A stretch of 64,000 bases of DNA, from positions 1 through 64,000 of the forward strand of contig CAMJUL010000005.1 of the NCBI GenBank assembly GCA_946408995.1. Reading direction: 5' to 3'. The position numbers were made by a program, and so were the translations under genes. A model generated the notes under the pieces. It searched no databases, was not told the origin of the DNA, and saw only the letters and a program-made list of their open reading frames with translations. Positions 1 to 7,218 of the stretch are shown here, piece by piece (the first letter of the stretch is position 1; every line of letters starts with the position of its first letter). The stretch comes from an uncultured Clostridia bacterium. GTDB lineage: Bacteria > Bacillota > Clostridia > Christensenellales > Aristaeellaceae.

Positions 1-85
1 GCATGAGCGGTGGTGTGGGAGGACGGGGGTTAGCCACCCCCTCCTACCCGATTATAGCCACAGCTGGATTTCAGAGATTGAGCGT

Positions 86-131
86 AAAAAAACAAGCCTG
101 CGATTCGGCACGAAAGAACCGGATCGCAGGC
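86..131 (-). terminator. Intrinsic terminator of threonine aldolase gene
   Basis: On the reverse strand GCCTGCGATCCGG pairs with a downstream CCGAATCGCAGGC (13 pairs counting one G-T), followed by TTG and a run of seven T. It lies just after the stop of the aldolase gene. The 85 bases to its left hold no gene I can support; the forward ORF starting at base 3 runs antisense to the aldolase. Confidence 0.85.
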
Positions 132-140
132 AGATCATTT

Positions 141-1202
141 TTAATGAGCCCGGAGTCTTTCATCCCGCAAAAGGGCTTCCAGCATGGAAAGAAGCCGGTC
201 GACTTCGGCCTCCTCGGTAGCCCAGGAGGTACAAAAGCGCATTACCGTATGGGTGTCATCCGCTTTTTCCATGAAGGCAAGCACACAATGCTCTCTCAGA
301 CGTGCTGTCAGCGAATCAGGAAGACAAGCGAACACCTGATTGGTTGGCGTAGGGAACAGAAGCCGGATGCCCAGGTCGGACAGTCCAGTTTGGATCCTGC
401 CGGCAAGACGGACCGCAGAATCGCCGATGTGCAAATAAAGGTCGTTTGAAAAAAGGGCATCGAACTGGGCGGCGATGACGAATCCTTTTGCGCAAAGAGC
501 GCCCATCTGTTTGATGATCGTGAAAAAATGGGGGATCGTTCCGGCCTTCGGAACGACGACTGCTTCCCCGAGCAATGCGCCGCATTTTGTACCGCCGATA
601 TAGAAAACATCGCACAAACGCGCCAGATCAGGAAGCGTAACGTCGTTTTGCGGGGAAGATAGCGCGTAAGCAAGGCGGGCGCCGTCAATATACAAGAACA
701 AACGGTTCCTATCGCAAACCCTTCTTATGGCGGAAAGCTCCGGGAGCGAGTAAAGCGTGCCGTATTCCGTTGGCTGGGAGAGGTAAACCATTCCAGGCAT
801 GACCATGTGGTCGTGGTTGTCATCCGCATGGAACGCGTCCATGAAAGCTTCCAAATCGGACGCGTTGATCTTTCCCTGGGACTGGGGCAGGGGGAGAACT
901 TTGTGCCCTCCAAACTCGATAGCGCCTGCCTCATGCGTAGAGACATGACCGGTCTCGGCCGCGAGCACTCCCTGATAAGGCCTGAGCAGCGCACGGATAA
1001 CGACCGCGTTGGTTTGTGTGCCTCCTTCAAGAAAATGGATTTCAGCCTCCGGGCAATGGCATGCGTTTCGAATGCGGGATGCCGCAGATTGGGTGACAGG
1101 ATCCGTGCCATATCCGGGGAAATGGCAAAAATTTTGTTCCTGAAGCTTTTGCAGAATGGAAGGATGGGCGCCTTCCATATAGTCTGAGGCAAAATAAAGC
1201 AT
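141..1202 (-). CDS. ltaE: Low-specificity L-threonine aldolase (PLP-dependent)
   Basis: Fold-type I PLP enzyme of the beta-eliminating lyase/threonine aldolase family, which cleaves L-threonine or allo-threonine to glycine and acetaldehyde in the cytosol. The N-terminal FASDYMEGAHP matches the family opening, GGTQTN is the phosphate-binding turn, DGARLAYAL carries the PLP-pairing aspartate and FYIGGTKCGAL the Schiff-base lysine. Length (353 aa) fits. The ORF track begins 12 codons earlier, but AAAGGAGATGG sits about 12 bases before the ATG at 1202, so I start there. It is a single-gene unit with its own promoter and terminator. The family assignment is firm; substrate preference between threonine isomers cannot be read. 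Confidence 0.9.
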   Translation of the reverse strand: MLYFASDYMEGAHPSILQKLQEQNFCHFPGYGTDPVTQSAASRIRNACHCPEAEIHFLEGGTQTNAVVIRALLRPYQGVLAAETGHVSTHEAGAIEFGGHKVLPLPQSQGKINASDLEAFMDAFHADDNHDHMVMPGMVYLSQPTEYGTLYSLPELSAIRRVCDRNRLFLYIDGARLAYALSSPQNDVTLPDLARLCDVFYIGGTKCGALLGEAVVVPKAGTIPHFFTIIKQMGALCAKGFVIAAQFDALFSNDLYLHIGDSAVRLAGRIQTGLSDLGIRLLFPTPTNQVFACLPDSLTARLREHCVLAFMEKADDTHTVMRFCTSWATEEAEVDRLLSMLEALLRDERLRAH

Positions 1203-1237
1203 GTCCACGATTCCATCTCCTTTGCGGGAATAGGACA

Positions 1238-1266
1238 ATTGTAATCAAAAAGGGAACGAATGGCAA
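1238..1266 (-). promoter_or_regulatory. Promoter of ltaE
   Basis: Reverse strand TTGCCA, 17-base spacer, TACAAT, ending about 35 bases before the chosen start codon. The fit to the housekeeping consensus is good. Not tested. Confidence 0.6.
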
Positions 1267-1291
1267 GAGTGAATTGAAAAGATGCCGCGGT

Positions 1292-1346
1292 AGAAACAAA
1301 ACATGTCATCTTTTGTTTCTGCTAATATTAGAACATACGATGTTCT
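1292..1346. promoter_or_regulatory. Cluster of three palindromes in the ltaE / oxoamine synthase intergenic region
   Basis: The 385-base gap between the divergent genes contains AGAAACAAAA / TTTTGTTTCT (9-base spacer, 1292-1320), the perfect palindrome CTAATATTAG (1322-1331) and AGAACAT-acg-ATGTTCT (1330-1346), all within 55 bases. They lie upstream of the ltaE promoter. Such spacing suggests binding sites for one or more dimeric regulators, but no regulator gene is adjacent and none matches an operator I know. The stretch 1347-1450 shows nothing else. Confidence 0.45.
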
Positions 1347-1450
1347 GTTTAAAAAAAGTGCTGGATTATCATGTTTTTTGCAGGATCCTGCTGCTTTCCT
1401 GGTGATCTCCCTGTACTATTTATGACATGTAGCGCGTGTATGGGGAAATG

Positions 1451-1480
1451 TTGACAAAACGCCCTTCCTTCTGTTATTCT
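1451..1480 (+). promoter_or_regulatory. Probable promoter of the oxoamine synthase gene
   Basis: TTGACA followed after 17-18 bases by TTATTC/TATTCT: a perfect -35 with a weak -10. Downstream in the leader AACATTTT-attc-AAAATGTT (1505-1524) could form an 8-bp hairpin before the start codon at 1588; its role is unknown. Confidence 0.5.
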
Positions 1481-1587
1481 TCAAAGGTCATTTTGAGTTA
1501 TTTGAACATTTTATTCAAAATGTTAGGAAATGACAACGCCGTTTTCTGCTTTTGCCTGTCTTCTTGAACGAAAGGAACGCCGCGCTT

Positions 1588-2829
1588 ATGAATGACGGAA
1601 AAACAGTCACCCCGATAACCCGTTTTGAGGATTCTCCGGAGTATCTTGAGTTCGCCCTTCGCCGCGCCGAAATGGTCAAAGCAACCGGAAACCGAGATCC
1701 TTATTTCATCAGGCATGATTCCGCCCTTAAAGATACCTCTTTGGTGGACGGCGTCAAAAAGCTCAATTTTGCAAGCTACAATTATGTTGGCATGTCCGGA
1801 AGAAAAGAGGTCTCTGAGGCGGCCAAACACGCCATCGACCTCTACGGCACCTCTGCAAGCGGAAGCAGGCTTCTTGCCGGCGAAAAAAGCCTGTACCGCG
1901 AATTGGAAAAGGAGATCGCTGACTGGAAGAAATCAGACGATGCCCTTGTTCTTGTTTCCGGGCATGCGACCAACGTGACCTTTGTCGGCAATTTCTGCGG
2001 AGAGGGGGATCTTATCCTATATGATTCCTTATCCCACAATTCCGTTTGGCAGGGCTGTCAGCTGAGCAGGGCTACCTGCAGGCCTTTTCCCCACAATGAC
2101 GTTGAAGCGCTTGACCGGATCCTTTCCACAAGGCGCCATCGTTTTGGAAAGGTGCTGATCGTTGCCGAGGGTGCCTATTCCATGGATGGGGATATCGGGG
2201 ACATTCCCGGCCTGGTACGGGTGAAAAAAAAGTACGGCTGCTTCCTGATGGTGGACGAGGCCCATTCCTCCTGTGTGCTCGGCCCCACCGGGGGTGGTGT
2301 TGACGAGTATTTTTCCCTTGCCCGGGGAGACATTGACATCCATATGGGAACCCTTTCCAAGGGACTGGGCGCCTGCGGCGGCTATCTGGCAGGGAGTCAG
2401 GCCATTATCGATTACATGCGGTATATGCTGCCGGGCTTTGCTTTCTCGGTGGGAATCTCTCCTCCGCTTGCCGCTGCGGTGCTGACAGCCATCCGCCTGC
2501 TGAGGCAGGACGCTTCCATCATGGAAAAGCTTCATCACAACATCCGGTTTTTCTGCTCGGAAGCAAAAAAGAGGGGGCTGAATATCTGCCGTGCCGGGGA
2601 AACGGCCATCATCCCGGTGCTCATCGGGGATGACCTGAATGCCTATGTCCTGTCCAACGCGCTTCGGGATAAAAACGTTTGCGTACCGCCGGCGGTCTTT
2701 CCTGCCGTGCCAAGGGATCAGGCCAGGCTGCGCTTTAATGTCATCAGTGAACATTCGGACGAGCAGATCCTGTATGCGCTGGATACCTTGGTGGATTCCG
2801 CCAGGGAATTGGGCATCACTCTCCCGTAA
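1588..2829 (+). CDS. Alpha-oxoamine synthase family PLP enzyme (BioF/KBL/SPT-like)
   Basis: Family members condense an amino acid with an acyl thioester and release CO2 (8-amino-7-oxononanoate synthase, 2-amino-3-ketobutyrate CoA ligase, serine palmitoyltransferase). Visible marks: SGSRLLAG, GHATNVT, SLSHNSVW, VDEAHSSCVLGPTG with the PLP-binding aspartate, and TLSKGLGACGG with the Schiff-base lysine. About 413 aa, slightly long at the N-terminus. The track start is a TTG; GAAAGGA 11 bases before ATG 1588 supports the later start. No biotin, threonine dehydrogenase or acyl-carrier gene is adjacent, so the substrate pair is open. A role in making a long-chain base or small signalling ketone is possible but unsupported. 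Confidence 0.8.
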   Translation: MNDGKTVTPITRFEDSPEYLEFALRRAEMVKATGNRDPYFIRHDSALKDTSLVDGVKKLNFASYNYVGMSGRKEVSEAAKHAIDLYGTSASGSRLLAGEKSLYRELEKEIADWKKSDDALVLVSGHATNVTFVGNFCGEGDLILYDSLSHNSVWQGCQLSRATCRPFPHNDVEALDRILSTRRHRFGKVLIVAEGAYSMDGDIGDIPGLVRVKKKYGCFLMVDEAHSSCVLGPTGGGVDEYFSLARGDIDIHMGTLSKGLGACGGYLAGSQAIIDYMRYMLPGFAFSVGISPPLAAAVLTAIRLLRQDASIMEKLHHNIRFFCSEAKKRGLNICRAGETAIIPVLIGDDLNAYVLSNALRDKNVCVPPAVFPAVPRDQARLRFNVISEHSDEQILYALDTLVDSARELGITLP

Positions 2830-2923
2830 AATGAAGCATTTTCCTTCTCTTCATACAATGTTATCTTATTAAGACCCCCCTGCCGGGCAGACAGGAAGAA
2901 TCAACAGAAAGGAAATCCAAGCT

Positions 2924-3784
2924 ATGAAACCGTTCAAAGAGGGCAAAGTCAGAGAAATCTATGATGCCGATGCATCCCTGATTATGGTAGCGACCGATCG
3001 GATCAGCTGCTTTGATGTGATCCTGAACAATACAGTGACCGGCAAAGGGAAGGTCCTGACACAGATGTCCAGGTTCTGGTTTGAAGTGACCAAGGACATC
3101 CTTCCCAACCACATGATCACCTGTGACGTTAAAAAGATGCCTTCTTTCTTTAATTCGGACTATTTTGAGGGACGGACGATGATGTGCAGGAAGCTCCACA
3201 TGCTTCCGCTTGAGTGTATCGTGCGCGGATATATCACGGGCAGCGGCTGGGCAAGCTATCAGAAGAACGGTACGGTCTGCGGCATTTCCCTTCCGGAGGG
3301 CCTTCAGGAATCCCAAAAGCTTCCTGAGGCGATTTATACGCCGTCCACCAAGGCAGAAATCGGGGACCATGACGAAAACATCTCCTATGAGCAGTCCATC
3401 GCGCATCTGGAGAAGCATGAACCCGGTCAGGGAAAACGCCTTGCTGAGGCTCTGCGCGACGCCTCCCTGACGCTGTACCGGACCTGCGCCGATTATGCGC
3501 TGAAGCGCGGCATCATCATCGCCGATACAAAATTTGAGTTTGGTCTGGATGAGAATGGCAATCTTTGCCTGGCTGACGAGGTTTTGACGCCTGACTCAAG
3601 CCGGTTCTGGCCTGTGGAAGGATATACCCCCGGAAAAGCGCAGCCGTCCTTTGACAAACAGTTTGCAAGGGATTATCTGAAGGCTCATCCGGATTGCAAC
3701 TGGACGCTGCCCCAGGATGTGGTCGACAAAACCATCGAAAAGTACCACATGGCTTATGAGATGCTGACAGGAGAGCGGCTCTGA
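2924..3784 (+). CDS. purC: SAICAR synthetase (phosphoribosylaminoimidazole-succinocarboxamide synthase)
   Basis: ATP-dependent ligation of aspartate to CAIR in purine synthesis, cytosolic. The start MKPFKEGKVREIYD and later VATDRISCFDV, LPLECIVRGYITGSGW and IIADTKFEFGLDENG are classic SAICAR synthetase motifs; DEVLTPDSSRFWP carries the catalytic and metal residues. The length of 286 aa is the normal monofunctional size. GAAAGGAAA lies a suitable distance before the ATG. No other pur gene is nearby, so it is a lone purine gene, closed by a terminator immediately downstream. I see no convincing promoter of its own in the 94-base gap; readthrough from the oxoamine synthase gene is possible. Confidence 0.95.
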   Translation: MKPFKEGKVREIYDADASLIMVATDRISCFDVILNNTVTGKGKVLTQMSRFWFEVTKDILPNHMITCDVKKMPSFFNSDYFEGRTMMCRKLHMLPLECIVRGYITGSGWASYQKNGTVCGISLPEGLQESQKLPEAIYTPSTKAEIGDHDENISYEQSIAHLEKHEPGQGKRLAEALRDASLTLYRTCADYALKRGIIIADTKFEFGLDENGNLCLADEVLTPDSSRFWPVEGYTPGKAQPSFDKQFARDYLKAHPDCNWTLPQDVVDKTIEKYHMAYEMLTGERL

Positions 3785-3791
3785 AGCCATG

Positions 3792-3816
3792 AAACGCCGG
3801 AAACGGCGTTTTTTCT
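3792..3816 (+). terminator. Intrinsic terminator after purC
   Basis: AAACGCCG-GAAA-CGGCGTTT hairpin with a GNRA-type loop running straight into a T-rich tract. Confidence 0.9.
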
Positions 3817-3843
3817 TTGCCCGGAAAGCCTTGGAAACGGTCT

Positions 3844-3889
3844 CCCTTTTTGCAGATGAAGCAGGTCCCCTTTTGCAGATGAAGCAGGT
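3844..3889 (+). repeat. Tandem 23-bp duplication upstream of the dxs promoter
   Basis: TTTTGCAGATGAAGCAGGT occurs at 3848-3866 and again at 3871-3889, each preceded by CCCT or CCCC, so the unit is 23 bp repeated twice. The second copy ends 6 bases before the -35 box of the dxs promoter. This position would suit a two-site regulator, but it may equally be a replication-slippage duplication. Confidence 0.8.
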
Positions 3890-3895
3890 TGGAGA

Positions 3896-3924
3896 TTTAC
3901 TTTTTCCCGCGTTTTTGCTATACT
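3896..3924 (+). promoter_or_regulatory. Promoter of dxs-tlyA
   Basis: TTTACT, 17 bases, TATACT, about 40 bases before the dxs ATG. Confidence 0.65.
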
Positions 3925-3964
3925 TTACAGACACCGTTTGGCGTATTCTGTATTGGGGGAAATC

Positions 3965-5842
3965 ATGAGGCTGAACGCTTTGACTGGCCCGGATGAACTG
4001 AGAAAGGCATCTGTGGAGGATCTTGAGGAACTGGCGAAGGAAATCCGGAAAGTCATGCTCCGGACGGTTTCCGAAAACGGAGGACATCTTTCCTCGAATC
4101 TTGGGACCGTAGAACTGACGCTTTCGCTGTATCATGTTTTTGATTTTTCCAAGGACAAGCTTGTCTTTGATGTGGGCCATCAGTGCTATACTCATAAACT
4201 GGTGACTGGCAGATACGATTCCTTTTCCACACTACGGCTCGACGGCGGGATCAGCGGCTTTCCAAGAACCGCCGAAAGCGTGTATGATCTGTTCAACACC
4301 GGTCATTCCTCGACGGCGCTGTCCCTCTGTGCCGGCCTTTGCCGTGCGGGAAAACTGCTGGGGGATACGGGTAAAGTGATCGCCGTCGTTGGGGACGGCG
4401 CCATGACGGGCGGAATGTGCTATGAAGCGCTGAACGACATCGGGAATGACGACAGCCTGCGGCTTATCATCGTGCTCAACGACAACGGGATGTCCATTTC
4501 CAACAACGTCGGCGCGCTCTCAAAATATCTGACATACATGCGTCTCAGCAAAGGATGGCAACGGCTGAAACACCGTTTTTCGGACGTTCTGCTGAAAGTG
4601 CCCTTCGGCGGGAAGTGGCTTCACGAACGGTTTCAGAACATCAAGGACCATATCCGAAATGTGTTTATCAACGACAAGTTTTTTTCCTCTCTGGGGATCA
4701 GATACCTGGGACCCGTGGACGGACATGATATCCATAATCTTTCGATGGTGCTTCATAAGGCCGCTTCTTTGGATGGCCCGATTCTGATCCACGCCGTTAC
4801 CCAGAAGGGAAGGGGATATCTGCCGGCAGAGCAGGATCCGGAACGCTTTCATGGCACGGGCCCCTTCTGTATCGAAGACGGAAAACCCAGGGACCCAGCC
4901 GGCGGTCCTTCCTTTGGAAAGGCAGCCTGCGAGTGTCTGCTGGATCTGGCCGGGAAAGATCCCCGGCTGGTTTTGCTGACTGCGGCAATGACCCATGGCA
5001 CAGGGATGGAATCGTTTGCAAAACGCTTCCCGGACAGAAGTTTTGATACGGGCATCGCCGAAGAGCATTGCGTGACCATGGCCGCCGGAATGGCAAAGGG
5101 CGGCCTGAGGCCTGTCGTAGCGATCTACGATACGTTTCTCCAAAGGACTTATGATCAGATCATGGAGGACATCTGCTTTCAGAATCTTCCTGTCATTTTT
5201 CTGATCGACAGGGCAGGTCTGGCGTCCGGAGACGGGGGAAGCCATCACGGGATCTACGGCATCAGCTATCTGCGGACCATCCCGAACATGCGTATCTTTT
5301 GCCCAAGATGTGTCGAGGAACTGAAGGAGATCCTTGTTTGGGCCCTCTCGGCTTCCTTCCCCGTGGCCATTCGGTATCCGAAAGAGGACCCTTGCGCGGG
5401 GGTCCCATATCCCACGGAGCCGTTTAGACCCGGCAAATGGGAAATGCTTGCCGACGGACGGCAGGCCTGCATCGGCGCTGTCGGAAGCATGGTTCCCGTC
5501 GCATTGGAGACGGCAAAAGAATTGAAAAAGCGCGGGGTGGACGCGGCTGTCTACAGCTGCACCTCTGTGACCCCCTTGGATACCGCGGTCCTTCGTACCC
5601 TTTCGGAGAAGGATATCCCCTTTTTCACCATGGAGGAAAATGAGCTTGCGGGCGGCTTTGGCAGCGGCGTCGCGGAATGGTGCGCCGATAACGGCGTTCG
5701 TGTCCCGGCCAGGATCTTTGCGCTCCCCAAAGCCTTTCTCCCGCACGGAAGCCGTGAAATGGCGTTGACAAGGGCAGGAATGAATCCTGCTCAGGCCGCA
5801 CAAACGATTATGGAGAGGGTCCAACGTGAAGGAAAGAGCTGA
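3965..5842 (+). CDS. dxs: 1-deoxy-D-xylulose-5-phosphate synthase
   Basis: Thiamine-diphosphate enzyme that joins pyruvate and glyceraldehyde-3-phosphate, the first step of the MEP isoprenoid pathway. Seen: SSNLGTVELTLSLY, DVGHQCYTHKL, the ThDP/Mg motif GDGAMTGGMCYEALND, GPVDGHDIHNL, and FDTGIAEEHCVTMAAGMA with the proton-shuttling glutamate, followed by the transketolase C-terminal domain. About 625 aa, normal length. The track start is a TTG inside the promoter; the ATG at 3965 preceded by GGGGGAAATC is preferred. It overlaps tlyA by 17 bases, an arrangement also common elsewhere in Bacillota, where dxs and tlyA are often neighbours. Confidence 0.95.
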   Translation: MRLNALTGPDELRKASVEDLEELAKEIRKVMLRTVSENGGHLSSNLGTVELTLSLYHVFDFSKDKLVFDVGHQCYTHKLVTGRYDSFSTLRLDGGISGFPRTAESVYDLFNTGHSSTALSLCAGLCRAGKLLGDTGKVIAVVGDGAMTGGMCYEALNDIGNDDSLRLIIVLNDNGMSISNNVGALSKYLTYMRLSKGWQRLKHRFSDVLLKVPFGGKWLHERFQNIKDHIRNVFINDKFFSSLGIRYLGPVDGHDIHNLSMVLHKAASLDGPILIHAVTQKGRGYLPAEQDPERFHGTGPFCIEDGKPRDPAGGPSFGKAACECLLDLAGKDPRLVLLTAAMTHGTGMESFAKRFPDRSFDTGIAEEHCVTMAAGMAKGGLRPVVAIYDTFLQRTYDQIMEDICFQNLPVIFLIDRAGLASGDGGSHHGIYGISYLRTIPNMRIFCPRCVEELKEILVWALSASFPVAIRYPKEDPCAGVPYPTEPFRPGKWEMLADGRQACIGAVGSMVPVALETAKELKKRGVDAAVYSCTSVTPLDTAVLRTLSEKDIPFFTMEENELAGGFGSGVAEWCADNGVRVPARIFALPKAFLPHGSREMALTRAGMNPAQAAQTIMERVQREGKS

Positions 5843-6629
5843 TGTCCATCTGGTCCGTGCCGGGCAGGCGGAAAGCAGGGAAAAGGCGCAGGCCATGATC
5901 ATGGCCGGAGAGGTCTTCCTGGGAGAGAAACGGATCAATAAAGCGTCCGAGTCCGTGGAGGAAGACGCCGTTCTGATCTTGCGGGGCAATGATCTCGCTT
6001 ATGCCAGCAGAGGCGGCCATAAGCTTGAGAAAGCGCTGGATGTTTTCAAAACAGAGGTTGCCGGACGCATCGCCATGGATGTGGGGGCGGCGGCGGGCGG
6101 TTTTACGGACGTGCTTCTTCGGCACGGCGCCGCGCACGTTTATGCCATTGACGTTGGATACGGTCAATTTGATTGGAAGCTCAGAAACGATCCGCGGGTA
6201 ACCCTGATGGAAAGGACCAACGCAAGACTCCTCACCCGGGATCATTTTTCGGCCGTGCCTTCCCTGGCTGTCATGGATGTGTCCTTTATTTCGGTGCGGC
6301 TGATTCTGCCGGCCCTGGTCGGCATTCTGGGAGAACAGGGCCGGATCGTCAGCCTGATCAAGCCTCAGTTTGAAGCCGGAAAAGGTTCGGTTGGAAAGAA
6401 CGGCGTTGTCCGGGAAGCGGAAACCCATATCCGTGTCCTGACGGAGATCCGAGATTTTTGTCCGTCTCTTGGATGGCATGTAAATGATTTTACTTTTTCT
6501 CCGATCAAGGGTCCCAAAGGGAATATAGAGTTTCTCGCTGACCTGTCTTCCGGGAGAGAGGAATGCGTGACCGGGGAGGAGATTGGCTCCCTTGTCCGTC
6601 TTGCGCATGAGACGCTGAGAGGCGCCTAA
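5826..6629 (+). CDS. tlyA: TlyA-family 2'-O-ribose rRNA methyltransferase (hemolysin A family)
   Basis: Predicted SAM-dependent cytidine 2'-O-methyltransferase acting on rRNA; the old name hemolysin reflects heterologous phenotypes only. Residues 1-60 form an S4 RNA-binding domain (REKAQAMIMAGEVFL). RGGHKLEKAL leads into the FtsJ-type Rossmann domain, with the SAM loop at AMDVGAAAGGFTD, then MDVSFIS and LIKPQFEAGKG. 267 aa is standard. The start codon is GTG, preceded by GGAGAGG about six bases away, and lies within the end of dxs, implying translational coupling. Confidence 0.92.
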   Translation: MKERADVHLVRAGQAESREKAQAMIMAGEVFLGEKRINKASESVEEDAVLILRGNDLAYASRGGHKLEKALDVFKTEVAGRIAMDVGAAAGGFTDVLLRHGAAHVYAIDVGYGQFDWKLRNDPRVTLMERTNARLLTRDHFSAVPSLAVMDVSFISVRLILPALVGILGEQGRIVSLIKPQFEAGKGSVGKNGVVREAETHIRVLTEIRDFCPSLGWHVNDFTFSPIKGPKGNIEFLADLSSGREECVTGEEIGSLVRLAHETLRGA

Positions 6630-6634
6630 GCTTT

Positions 6635-6676
6635 TTCCGGCCGGACACGGCAAGGAGAAAAGCCGGAATCTCTTTT
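6635..6676 (+). terminator. Possible terminator after tlyA
   Basis: TTCCGGC and GCCGGAA are separated by a 20-base loop and followed by TCTCTTTT. The loop is long and the T tract is broken, so it is only a moderate candidate. Confidence 0.45.
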
Positions 6677-6694
6677 GAGTTGCGGCAAAAACCA

Positions 6695-6723
6695 TTGACG
6701 CTGATAATTTAATGTGCTAATAT
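6695..6723 (+). promoter_or_regulatory. Promoter of the histidine operon
   Basis: TTGACG, 17 bases, TAATAT. Transcription would start near 6730, about 110 bases before the first gene. Confidence 0.75.
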
Positions 6724-6740
6724 GCTATTGCGCTAAAGCG
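6715..6740 (+). promoter_or_regulatory. Candidate operator across the his promoter -10 and start site
   Basis: YGCTA occurs three times at exact 8-base steps (6715, 6723, 6731), and the last copy is part of the inverted repeat CGCT-AA-AGCG (6731-6740). The element covers the -10 box and the expected start point, a classical repressor position, directly ahead of a TrpR-like regulator gene. That this regulator binds here is inference. Confidence 0.5.
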
Positions 6741-6742
6741 AA

Positions 6743-6794
6743 CGGCCGATCCTGAATGCGTCCCTTTCAGGGAAGGACGGCCGGACCTTTTTTT
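6743..6794 (+). terminator. Leader hairpin with U-run (candidate attenuator) before the his operon
   Basis: CGGCCG (6743-6748) pairs with CGGCCG (6778-6783), and inside it CCTGAA (6751) pairs with TTCAGG (6766). GACC and seven T follow. The hairpin begins only about 13 bases after the predicted start of transcription. It resembles an intrinsic terminator located inside the leader, so either it attenuates the operon or readthrough is normally high. I see no T-box or His-rich leader peptide in the roughly 110-base leader. Confidence 0.6.
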
Positions 6795-6842
6795 GCCCGG
6801 ATGCCTGCATGGGCAGCCTGAACCAATGAAAGACGGTGCGTC

Positions 6843-7157
6843 ATGGATCTTTTGAACAACGGAAATGTGCAGCTGCTTGTCAAGGCGTTGACCAGTATCG
6901 ATTCACAGGAGGACTGTCAGGCTTTTCTGGAAGATCTTCTGACCGCCCAGGAACTGATGGAGATCGCGCAGCGGATCAAAGTCGCGGAGATGCTGGTGCA
7001 AAAACGCACGTATGAGGAAATTGCCAGAACGACTGGAGCCAGTACCGCTACCATCAGCCGGGTAAACCGCTGCATCCGGTTCGGGGACGGCGGCTATCAG
7101 CGGATTCTGGATAAAATCAACGGGCAAACGCTGCCATCCAGCCCCGGTGCGTGCTGA
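6843..7157 (+). CDS. TrpR/YerC-YecD family regulator, likely histidine operon repressor (HisR-like)
   Basis: 104-aa TrpR-superfamily protein. TAQELMEIAQRIKVAEML and YEEIARTTGASTATISRV form the helices and helix-turn-helix of the YerC/YecD family (COG4496), members of which have been proposed from comparative genomics as histidine-responsive repressors (HisR) in Bacillota. Being the first gene of the his operon strongly supports that role here. It probably binds near its own promoter, where a repeat-rich element overlaps the -10. The start ATG follows AAAGACGGTGCGTC, a poor ribosome site, which would keep expression low. The ligand and operator are inferred, not shown. Confidence 0.82.
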   Translation: MDLLNNGNVQLLVKALTSIDSQEDCQAFLEDLLTAQELMEIAQRIKVAEMLVQKRTYEEIARTTGASTATISRVNRCIRFGDGGYQRILDKINGQTLPSSPGAC

Positions 7158-7218
7158 GGGAATGGAAAGCAGGACACGGGAAGATGGATCCGATCATCTG
7201 AAAGGAACGAAATGGGTC

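Noticed and set aside
3-449. Forward ORF of 148 codons at the left edge
   Set aside because: Mostly antisense to ltaE, no motif, and its terminator region is shared with the reverse gene.
1330-1346. AGAACAT-acg-ATGTTCT as a LexA (SOS) box
   Set aside because: GAAC and GTTC are seven bases apart, whereas the Bacillus-type box has four; no SOS gene adjacent.
4520-5989. 489-codon reverse ORF
   Set aside because: Complement of dxs/tlyA; low-complexity shadow of a GC-rich gene.
6724-6842. T-box or His leader peptide ahead of the his operon
   Set aside because: Leader is only about 110 bases, without a T-box consensus or a run of His codons.
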